NCBI RefSeq assembly: GCF_020880815.1
Contig: NZ_JAJITD010000027.1
Coordinates: 1-64,000, forward strand
Direction of reading: 5' to 3'
Length of the DNA: 64,000 nt
Source: Paraburkholderia sejongensis
GTDB taxonomy: Bacteria > Pseudomonadota > Gammaproteobacteria > Burkholderiales > Burkholderiaceae
The position numbers and the translations under genes are program-made. Under the pieces are notes generated by a model that ran no database searches, was not told the DNA's origin, and worked only from the letters and a program-made list of their open reading frames with translations. Positions 33,060 through 40,165 of the stretch are shown piece after piece. Each line of letters opens with the position of its first letter. Within the stretch, counting starts at the first letter, position 1.

Positions 33060-33465
33060 TACCAACGTCATCAGCGAAGTACGGAAGCGGGATCGAGCGG
33101 ACAAGGGCGTGATGGCATTCTTCCGCAAGGCGGCGCAGGACGATGCCGATCTGTACCTCTCGGTGGTCACCGTTGGCGAACTGCGGCGGGGAGTGGAAAT
33201 CATTCGTCACCGTGGCGACAAGCCTCAGGCAACACGCCTTGAAAATTGGCTCGACGGCGTACTTCGGGAGTTTGGGTCGAACGTTCTGTCGGTGGACGAA
33301 GAGATAGGGCAGCTATGGGGACGCCTGCGCGTCCCTCATCCCGAACACTCGCTCGACAAGTTGGTCGCGGCAACCGCGTTGATTCACGACCTTATCGTGG
33401 TGACGCGGAACGTCGATGATTTCGCCGGAATGGGCGCCCGCGTGTTGAACCCGTTCAAAGGGTAG
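33046..33465 (+). CDS. fitB: FitB/VapC-like PIN-domain toxin
   Basis: A 139-residue PIN-domain ribonuclease. The acidic metal-binding residues are visible: Asp5 in YLVDTNVISE with its Glu, Glu in SVVTVGELRRG, Asp in HSLDKLVAATAL and Asp in VVTRNVDDFAGMG. Length and order fit FitB-type toxins. ATG 33046 lies within the end of the antitoxin gene. The pair appears complete and functional, and probably helps retain the region despite its decay. Confidence 0.92.
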   Translation: MYLVDTNVISEVRKRDRADKGVMAFFRKAAQDDADLYLSVVTVGELRRGVEIIRHRGDKPQATRLENWLDGVLREFGSNVLSVDEEIGQLWGRLRVPHPEHSLDKLVAATALIHDLIVVTRNVDDFAGMGARVLNPFKG

Positions 33466-34301
33466 TACAGGGACTAACAACGAGGAAAGCATAAAAGTGA
33501 TGGCTGGCGAACAGGACACAGACGACGCGCACTGCAAAAAGCGCGTCCATTGCAACCAGCAAGTTTTGTAAGACAGGCAATGAAATTCTTCGGTATCCAG
33601 CTAATCTGGCCACCGTCCGGCCGTGCCACGGCGCGGGGCGCGGATTGCGCTCTCGGACTTGTGGTACTGCTCTATTAGACGCAAGCGTGGGGCGTTGAGG
33701 TCGGCTTGAGAGTGAAAGCCGTGCTTTCCGTCTCCATGCTGTGGATGTACCTGAAGGCCATCGTCGGCGTTCGAGTCACCGAAGGATGGCGCCACTGGGT
33801 TCTCTGTCTATCAAGGCTGCGGCACTCGATGCCGTTGCCGTGCTAGTGCTGAATGCGCTTGTGCCGCGTTGACCAAGCGTTTAAACAATGGAAAACGCGG
33901 CAGAGGCCATTAACTCATCCAATCGCTTGGTTCCGCCCCCAACCACCAGCCGTTCGCGGGGCGACCGGTGCGTGCCGGAACTGATCGTCGTGTTTGTGCG
34001 GCTCGAGCGATTTTGCATCCACCTTCCATATTTTCAACCAGTCGGTCCAGGCGTCGGATTTGAGCGAAGAGCGGGCGGACCGGCGCGGCTGCGTGGGACG
34101 GCGGAAGTTACATGCCCGGCGGAGCTACTGCGCTGCGGGGACTTTACCCCATGGATACCGAGAAAAACGGTTTTACGGTTTCATGCAAGCCGGAATGCTC
34201 GCAAGCAGTTAATTGCACAGGCACGTCCTAGGATCGCCCGGGAGAGCGTACACGCTCGCCCGCTATTCCGATCGGCATAGGTTTATGTCGCGCAGCTGCT
34301 T
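33466..34301. other. Gene-poor interval of about 840 bp
   Basis: Open frames on both strands are short and lack ribosome-binding sites or recognisable motifs. I see no paired IS ends, tandem repeats or RNA genes. The sequence reads like eroded coding DNA, with local runs of coding-like text in changing frames, but I could not assign any family. Confidence 0.4.
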
Positions 34302-34636
34302 TTAATCAATCCCGCTGTCGTCGTTCGACAGCCACGTTGGAATAACAGGTTTGCCGTTGAGCACACACAAACCTCGACGCAATTCCTCCGCTCAATGTAG
34401 AAAATCAGATGTGGGTATGATCGAGCGGTCGTGACCGCAAGCCTGGTATCTCGCGTTCATACGCGTAACGGGGAGCCCTGATGTCGGGGTGCGTGGAAAG
34501 ATGAGCGGTACCTGTTCAATCTCTTCAAAGAACCCGAGCGCTGCCTGTTCCGAACTTCGTCCACGAGTTGGTAGGTCAACCCGTCTTCTACGTGCTGTTT
34601 GGCCTGCCACGTTGGGATGACGGGCTTCGCTTTCAT
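34302..34636 (-). pseudogene. parE: RelE/ParE-family toxin, multiple frameshifts
   Basis: Read on the minus strand from ATG 34636, MKAKPVIPTWQAKQHVED starts the frame. Then, in shifted frames, EQAALGFFEEIEQVPLIFPRTPTSG, then APRYAYEREIPGLRSRPL, HLIFYIERRNCVEV and VLNGKPVIPTWLSND appear in the order of a ParE toxin. At least three indels break it. KPVIPTW occurs near both ends of the gene, which may have helped rearrangement. The start lies immediately after the parD stop. The toxin is dead, consistent with decay of its antitoxin. Confidence 0.75.
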
Positions 34637-34782
34637 TTACGCAAAGTACCTAGGCGAACCCGCAGCGATTTGAAGTAGTCGGTATCGGCCTTCGCTGCTG
34701 GCGCCGTAGCCGCACTCGCTAGCCTGTTCGTCGAGGTATTCTTTCAGCGAATCGGGGAGAGAGAGGTGCATCGTGCTCATAT
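34637..34782 (-). pseudogene. parD: ParD-type antitoxin with internal deletion
   Basis: ATG 34782 begins MSTMHLSLPDSLKEYLDEQASECGYGASSEG, the conserved N-terminal half of ParD (ribbon-helix-helix). The middle of the family sequence is missing, and after about residue 30 the frame continues out of register. The genuine C-terminus (APAAKADTDYFKSLRVRLGTLRK) is readable in a neighbouring frame just before 34637. An internal deletion that also shifted the frame explains this. Confidence 0.75.
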
Positions 34783-35137
34783 CGCCGGGTCCATCGGGGT
34801 TTGGCAAGCTGTGTTCTAAACCGGCTTTTGTCCCGACCGGCGTCCGCGCACCTTTGTTGGGCGCGGATTATCGGGACATCGTACACGTCGCCCTCGTCGT
34901 AAGCCGCACTCACAACGATCATCGCGCGACTCGCTGCGTCGGCGTATGACGAGTGTCCCAAGACGGTCGGATTCGAGTTTCAAAAACGTCTCCCGTATCG
35001 GCTCACCTGTTCGCGCAACACTCTGCACGCGATCGGAAATCAAGAACAGATACTGTTAATCGCGATGTGCACGATGCCAGGCGCGTCGGCGGCGGAGCTG
35101 CCAACGCGCACGGGGGCAACGCTTCGTATCATCGGCT
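34783..35137. other. Unassigned interval of 355 bp
   Basis: Only short frames occur on both strands. No promoter for parDE stands out and no IS end is recognised. I see nothing that I can support as a gene. Confidence 0.35.
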
Positions 35138-35408
35138 CATTGTTGCGCAAAATCATTAGTGGTCAACTCAAGGCGGGTGGTAGGACGAGCGAGCAGCTTG
35201 CGCTCCGCGATGGCGCGGATGCGGCCGTACCCGTCGCGGAAGGGCCTTGAGGATACGGGCGTCATCGGCGTCGGCCTCACGCCAGAAGCATTTCTGAAGT
35301 GCCTTTACCGTGATCACGCATCCGGCGATGCCATGCGGTCGTGCGAGGCCGAAGGACACGCCGCGGCGGTCAGCAAGTACTGAGGGCTTCCAGTTCGAAA
35401 GTTCCCAT
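35138..35408 (-). pseudogene. DUF1488-family gene, frameshifted
   Basis: ATG 35408 starts MGTFELEAL, then hits a stop. The conserved text resumes in another frame (RRGVSFGLARPHGIAGCVITVKALQKCFWREADADDARIL) and, after a further shift, ends RDGYGRIRAIAERKLLARPTTRLELTTNDFAQQ. The CVIT-x-KALQ segment, the R-x(n)-I-x-x-IAERK helix and the terminal TTNDF match the layout of the intact DUF1488 protein at 3424-3687. Two frameshifts make it a pseudogene. Confidence 0.65.
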
Positions 35409-35579
35409 GGCAAACAGAGAACAATTCTGAGAGATGCACAACGGATTCTTGCATGACGGGGCGCGTCCTGAACACTGGGATACTCACGTATCCAATTGTC
35501 TGCATGCCTGAAACGATTTGCCGGTGGAGTGAGCCGGGGTTCGCGCAATCACACGCCGCGCGGGTGGGCGCGCAGCGAG

Positions 35580-37333
35580 CTATTTGCGCGCACCAAAAGC
35601 TTCGCCGATCTGCCGCGCGCGCTTCACCTCATCACTGTGCAGATAGATCGACGTTGTCGACACGGACGCATGCCGCAGATTGTCCCTCACCGTCGTCAGC
35701 TCCGCGCCGCGACCGAGCGCATGCGTCGCGTGCGTGTGGCGCATCCAGTGCGTGCTGGCATCGCGCAGCTTGGCGGCGAGAGGCGGGTGATCCGCCTCGA
35801 TATCGTCCGCCGCCAGCAGAAAAAACCGCTTGAGCACACTCCACAGCCGCACGCTGCTGATCGCCGCGTCGCTGTCGGTTTCGAGGCTGCCGATCACCGG
35901 TGTCTGCGGCCGCCATTGCGCCGCCGAAACCGGCAGTCCCCGTTGGGCCAGATAGCGTGCCAGCGCGTCCCACGCGAGCGGCGGCACCGCGACCGTCGCG
36001 AGCTTGTTGCCCTTGCCGGTCACGCGCAGCCAGTGATCGTCGCGCGCATCGGTTCTCACGTCCCTGAGCGTCGCGTTGACCAGTTCGCTCGCACGCAGGC
36101 CGGTCGCATAGCCGAAATCGAGCAGGAAGCGCAGCCGCTGCGCGGCCGCCTTGCTCCATTTGGACGACGCGGACGGGGAGGCTGGGCCATTGCGAAATTC
36201 GAGTCCATCGGCGATCGTTCGCACGAGCGCCCATTCGCCCTCGGTGAACGCATGCGACGCATCGAGCGTCGCCGCGCCATTGCCGCCACGCACCTTCACG
36301 CCCGCGAACGGATTGGCGAGCACATAGCGCTGCCCGATCAGCCAGCGGAACAGCGCGCCGAGGATGGACAGCGCGTGCGCGACCGAGCGGTCCGACAGGC
36401 TGCCGTTGAACGGCCGCCATTCTGGCGACGAACGCGGGCGCACCGGGCCTATCCAGCGGGCGTGTGGGGAGGGGCGCCGCAGAAACGAGCGGTATGCGAT
36501 CGCGTCTTCGGTGGTCAGCGACGACAGCGCACGTCCACGCTCGACGATCGCCCGAAGGATAAGTCGCTCGGCTTCCTTGCGGTAGGTCCGGCGGGTCGCG
36601 GGCGACTCCTGCAGCGCGAGCCTGGTCTGCACCGCTTCGTAGTCATTCGATGCGTCCAGCGTGCAGGTCGCCAGCGGCGCACGAAAGGTGCCGTGGGTGC
36701 CGTCGACCTTTTGCGGCAACTTCAGCGTTTCCCACGGCACGATGTCGCCACGCTGGCTCGCCGCTACCAGCGCGCGCGCTTTTTCGGTGAGCGCGGGCCA
36801 GGCGGCAAAGAACTGTTCGATCGCGCGCGCACTCGCCGCGCCGAGCCCGGGGACCGCCTTCCGCCATTGACGCCGGCGCGGGACCCGCACGGTCAGGTCG
36901 GCCAGCGTGGTGATGCCGTGCGCGCGCAGCACGCGCACCGCACGGGGCGACAGCCATTGCGCGATGTCGTCGGCGATCTGCGGCTCGGCCGGGCGGTCCG
37001 TAGAACCTCGATCACGTTTGCGATGGTCTTCGCGTGCTGTTCACGTTCACCGGCCGGATGGTCGAGCAGGACGGCCAGATCGCTGCGGTGAAGCGCCTGC
37101 GCGACGGCGACCAGCTGGCGGCGGATTTTCCCGAGCACACCGCGCGCGGACCGGTTCTCGCCGAGCGCCGCGGGCAGGTAGCGCGCCACCGCCTGCCGCA
37201 CCGGCAGGCCCGCGTACCACGCGCGCAGCACCGCGAGTTCGTCGGCGTCGGGCAGGCCAGTGGAAGGAGACGCGGAAGCAGAAGCGGGAGCCGGGGCGGG
37301 AAGCGAGAGGAAGGCAGTGTGGTGCGTTTTCAT
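35580..37333 (-). pseudogene. Large tyrosine recombinase (phage-integrase family), one frameshift
   Basis: From ATG 37333 the frame encodes a Pro/Ala/Ser-rich start and then ELAVLRAWYAGLPVRQAVARYLP and TIANVIEVLRTARP. Near 36990 the conserved text moves to a second frame running to 35580: LRAHGITTLADLTVRVPRRRQWRKAVPGLG (an N-terminal helix-hairpin-like module typical of long Burkholderia integrases), a SAM-like domain, and the catalytic domain with Arg in GYATGLRASELVNATLRDV, Lys in TGKGNKLATV, HWMRHTHATHAL and the nucleophile in TSIYLHSD. All catalytic residues survive. One base restores about 580 residues, so the inactivation is recent or a sequencing artefact. Confidence 0.85.
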
Positions 37334-37359
37334 GGACGGAAGTTTAGCGCGCAAACCTG

Positions 37360-37428
37360 CACCTTATGATAAGAAAACTTATCCCAATGGCTTGATAGCG
37401 ATCCGCTCGTATGCTCGTACATAAGGTG
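37360..37428. promoter_or_regulatory. Nested inverted repeats upstream of the integrase
   Basis: A perfect hairpin GATAAG-AAAA-CTTATC is at 37368-37383, just upstream of the integrase start. It is enclosed by CACCTTAT (37360-37367) and its inverse ATAAGGTG (37421-37428). These may be operator sites or recombinase-binding arms of an attachment site. Confidence 0.45.
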
Positions 37429-37508
37429 TATGCGCGTGAAAAGGGCGCTCACTTCCCATATGCGAAGCTCACCCTTCTCCCCGCAGGCTAAGCCCAACAC
37501 AAATATTT

Positions 37509-38333
37509 GGGTTCTGTCGCGTTAACGCGATCGCGTAGAATTTGTCGAACCACAACGTACGACAGAGCATGATGGCAAAAACGAAGACGGCACGCAAAGC
37601 GCTGCCGGCGGGCATTGGAAAAGTACTGAAGCGATTGCACTGTCCATTGGATGTGATCCTGCTGTGTGTTCGGTGGTACGTGGCGTACTCCTTGAGCCTG
37701 CGTAATCTCGAGGAGATGATGGCCGAGCGTGGAGTCGAGGTGGATCACTCGAGCATGCACCGCTGGGTCATCAAGCTCGTGCCGTCGCTGGAAAAGGCAT
37801 TCCGCCCGAACAAGCGCCCGGTGGGCAAGAGCTGGAGGATGGACAAGACCTACATCAAGGTCAAAGGCCAATGGAAATACTTGTACCGCGCCGTGGACAA
37901 GGAGGGCAACACAGTCGATTTCCTGCTGCGCGCCCATCGTGACAAGACCGCTGCACGCCGGTATTTCGAGAAGGCGATTGCGCGGAACGGTGAGCCCGAG
38001 ACTGTCACCGTGGACAAGAGCGGCGCCAATCTGGCCGCGCTCGAAGCGCTCAACGCAGCCCGACCGACGCCGATCAACGTCCGGCAGAACATCATCGAGC
38101 AAGACCATCGTGCGGTCAAACGTATCGTCAAGCCGATGATGGGTTTCAAGAGTTTCCGGTGCGCGCGCATCATCCTGTCCGGCGTCGAAGTAATGCATAT
38201 GATCCGAAAAGGGCAGATGCGGGGCAACGACGGTACCCCAACTGCAGCCGAGCAATTCTATTCGCTCGTGATATAAGCAGTCCTACTCACATGGGAATTC
38301 TCGCGCCATACGCCCCTTATCGCGACACAGCCC
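37509..38333 (+). mobile_element. IS6-family element, about 825 bp
   Basis: Ends GGGTTCTGTCGCGTTAACG (37509) and, inverted, GGGCTGTGTCGCGATAAGG (38333) agree at 15 of 19 positions around TGTCGCG, enclosing one transposase gene. The 8-bp flanks do not match, as expected where IS6 elements have mediated cointegrate or deletion events. The right end directly abuts a tniB fragment. Confidence 0.8.
37569..38276 (+). CDS. IS6-family transposase
   Basis: About 235 residues, the normal length. Family features: PLDVILLCVRWYVAYSLSLRNLEEMMAERGVEVDHSSMHRWVIKLVP, the first Asp in SWRMDKTYIKVKGQWKYLYRAVD, the second in VTVDKSGAN, and Glu in QNIIEQDHRAVKRIVKPMMGFKSF. The frame is open and complete. ATG 37569 or 37572 is preferred to the TTG at 37542. 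Confidence 0.93.
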   Translation: MMAKTKTARKALPAGIGKVLKRLHCPLDVILLCVRWYVAYSLSLRNLEEMMAERGVEVDHSSMHRWVIKLVPSLEKAFRPNKRPVGKSWRMDKTYIKVKGQWKYLYRAVDKEGNTVDFLLRAHRDKTAARRYFEKAIARNGEPETVTVDKSGANLAALEALNAARPTPINVRQNIIEQDHRAVKRIVKPMMGFKSFRCARIILSGVEVMHMIRKGQMRGNDGTPTAAEQFYSLVI

Positions 38334-38570
38334 AGCATTGTCCTGGTTGGCACAGATGACGCGGTGATCGCCCTTCAAAGCGATACGCAAATGGTTAGCC
38401 GATTTACCCCGTTCGAGATGCCTCGCTGGCGTGAAAGTGAGACGTTTCGCCGACTTCTGTCCGCGTTTGCTCGCATCTTGCCGCTATGTGGGCCCTCTGA
38501 TCTCGCGCAACGAAAGATCGTACGGTACGTGCTGGCCGCCAGCGACGGACTTACCGGCGAGGTAGCGGCT
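38334..38570 (+). pseudogene. TniB C-terminal fragment
   Basis: Directly after the IS6 end the plus frame reads IVLVGTDDAVIALQSDTQMVSRFTPFEMPRWRESETFRRLLSAF, then LAASDGLTGEVAA. This is the C-terminal ATPase part of the Tn7-like transposition protein TniB (sensor and C-terminal helices). The Walker motifs are missing, removed by the IS6 element, and the end fuses into an oppositely oriented tniQ piece. Confidence 0.7.
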
Positions 38571-38675
38571 GGCGATGCGGCCCAGCCAACTACCGAATGC
38601 TTCTTCGTCAAAGGGCCGATGTGCAACGGGCCACGGGCGCAGGTCAGTGAGCGGCAATCGGTGCCACCTGTTCAC
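38566..38675 (-). pseudogene. TniQ N-terminal fragment
   Basis: The minus frame from about 38675 reads MNRWHRLPLTDLRPWPVAHRP, then FDEEAFGSWLGRIASRYLAG, the conserved beginning of TniQ, and then breaks. Normally tniQ follows tniB in the same direction. Here the two pieces face each other and join at about 38566, so an inversion or deletion has fused them. Confidence 0.6.
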
Positions 38676-38830
38676 TGCCCAACCGGGTCGTCTCGGTACG
38701 CTGCACCGGGCACGCCGCTCTCTCCACGCTGCTGCGCGGGGGCCCCGTGCGGCTCGACCCGGGCGCGACTGCGCGCGCGAACCGCATCCGGATCACGACG
38801 GCTTATAGCTTGCAGGAACGGGGGTAGGGC

Positions 38831-38864
38831 AAAAAAAATGCGCATCGGCAAAATCGATGCGCAT
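38831..38864 (-). terminator. Rho-independent terminator, minus strand
   Basis: On the minus strand a perfect 10-bp stem, ATGCGCATCG (38855-38864 side) and CGATGCGCAT (38838-38847), encloses a 7-base loop and is followed by a run of seven or more T residues (A at 38831-38837 on the plus strand). It ends a leftward transcript, presumably of the small frame at 38864-39124. Confidence 0.85.
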
Positions 38865-39124
38865 CAAAAGCCAACTCCGAGGCTATTGATAGCAACTGGG
38901 AAGCAGCTGCTATCGAGAAGACTGTAGCAAGGCGCGCCGCAGAAAATGTTAGCAATCGTTAGGGCGCCTTGAGTTTGCGTTCTGCAATCAGGCCGCAGCA
39001 GCGGCCGTGTGAGCGCCAGCAGGCGCTCGCCCGGGCGGCTGCGCCGCCGGGGTTTCCAAAGGGGTTCCCTTTTGGGCACGATACGTTCGGCAAAGTGCGT
39101 CAGCAATTTGTCGAACATATGCAT
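38864..39124 (-). CDS. Hypothetical small protein between strong RBS and terminator
   Basis: An 86-residue frame starting at ATG 39124 behind a strong GGAGGGAGGCACG ribosome-binding site and ending at the strong terminator above. The first 20 residues look like a helix (MHMFDKLLTHFAERIVPKRE), followed by a basic stretch (KPRRRSRPGERLL) and a cysteine-containing tail. I recognise no family. The N-terminus and expression signals are convincing; the C-terminal half looks less natural and may be out of frame, so this could be the truncated start of a longer lost gene. Confidence 0.4.
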   Translation of the reverse strand: MHMFDKLLTHFAERIVPKREPLWKPRRRSRPGERLLALTRPLLRPDCRTQTQGALTIANIFCGAPCYSLLDSSCFPVAINSLGVGF

Positions 39125-39581
39125 CGTGCCTCCCTCCGCCTCCGTGTTGCGCCATCACCAGCACACGCACCGCCGATACACTGCACAAGGGCGCCGTCAA
39201 ACGCTTCTTCACGCTTATGCAGCGTTCGAGCCCAGTGGCACGCATCGGGTGGCTTGCGCGCCAGTATGAACTGGCGACGCTCCGGCGCAACGACGTCACG
39301 CCCATGTCTGCGAGATCGACAACCGTGATGTCGTGACTGACGGCAGTCTGCACAAGTGTCTCAACTTTACTTCAGTTTTTACGCTAATCAACTGTTTTAA
39401 AAGGATTTCTCTATTCAGCACGGTGCGTTCGTCACGGGCGTCCCAGCTTTAGTGGCGAAATCGTCTCAATCTTAGCTCGTTTAACAACTCGATTCGGTAT
39501 CCTAAATGAGCATATGTCACCCGCTCGTCAGTATTGTAGAGAGCATCGCTTCGGGATCAGGGACGATATCGCGAACCAGGG
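39125..39581. other. Intergenic interval, no gene seen
   Basis: About 460 bp. The part to 39360 contains a minus-strand frame with possible coding text (SHDITVVDLADMGVTSLRR) but no family, and may be the eroded start of a gene. From 39360 to 39580 the DNA is AT-rich and shows neither a gene nor a clear promoter. Confidence 0.35.
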
Positions 39582-40110
39582 CTAATCAACGCCCGCTTCA
39601 GTCGATGCGTCAGGGGTCATCCGTTTCGACTCCAATGCGGTCGCGACGGCTACCACTGGAATGTAGACTCCAATTCCAAGCAATTCGGCGAGTGCATCTT
39701 GCGGTTGCGAGAGTTCGGCGACCGTATGGCGGTCGAGTTCATTGAAGAACGAGTTGTTAGCAGCAGTCAACATAGCGCGCAGACGGCAATGTAACGTGAT
39801 CACACAACTCTGTTTTTCACTCTGACTCTCCTGAAGACAGGCGAGCAGCGTACGCTCGCTCTCAGTCAGTCGAACAATCTCGCCTATGGTCAAGGAGAGC
39901 GTCTGTGCGCTGAGACGCACTCCGCCATTGCGCCCTTCGCGCGGCTTCGATCCAGCCCCTCGCGCCGAGTTGATGGACAACTTTCATGAGATGGTTTTTC
40001 GAGATGCCGTACGCTTGTGCAATATCTTTTATCTTCGATGTGCCGTCGCCTCGCACGGCGAGGTAGAGCAGCACGCGCAGGGTGTAATCGGTGTAGTCGG
40101 TCAGTTTCAC
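39582..40110 (-). pseudogene. NsrR-like Rrf2-family regulator, single frameshift
   Basis: From GTG 40110, behind GGAGGACTA, the frame encodes KLTDYTDYTLRVLLYLAVRGDG, KIKDIAQAYGISKNHLMKVVHQLGARGWIEA, the Rrf2 winged helix. Near 39945 an extra A shifts the frame. The rest (GRNGGVRLSA, IGEIVRLTE, then LACLQESQSEKQSCVITLHC with the three cluster cysteines, and LRAMLTAANNSFFNELDRHTVAEL) follows in the next frame to 39582. NsrR senses nitric oxide through a Fe-S cluster. One base would restore it. It lies 56 bp from the end of the hybrid kinase gene, on the same strand and downstream of it. Confidence 0.85.
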
Positions 40111-40165
40111 TAGTCCTCCATAACAGTACTCGCGCCCGGGCACTCCGTTCTGCGCCTCAGTTTGT

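Noticed and set aside
33888..34280. 130-codon plus-strand frame as a gene
   Set aside because: No ribosome-binding site, no family pattern and poor composition; left as an unassigned interval.
35496..37091. 531-codon plus-strand frame opposite the large integrase
   Set aside because: The minus strand shows all tyrosine-recombinase catalytic residues; the plus frame is Arg-rich and motif-free.
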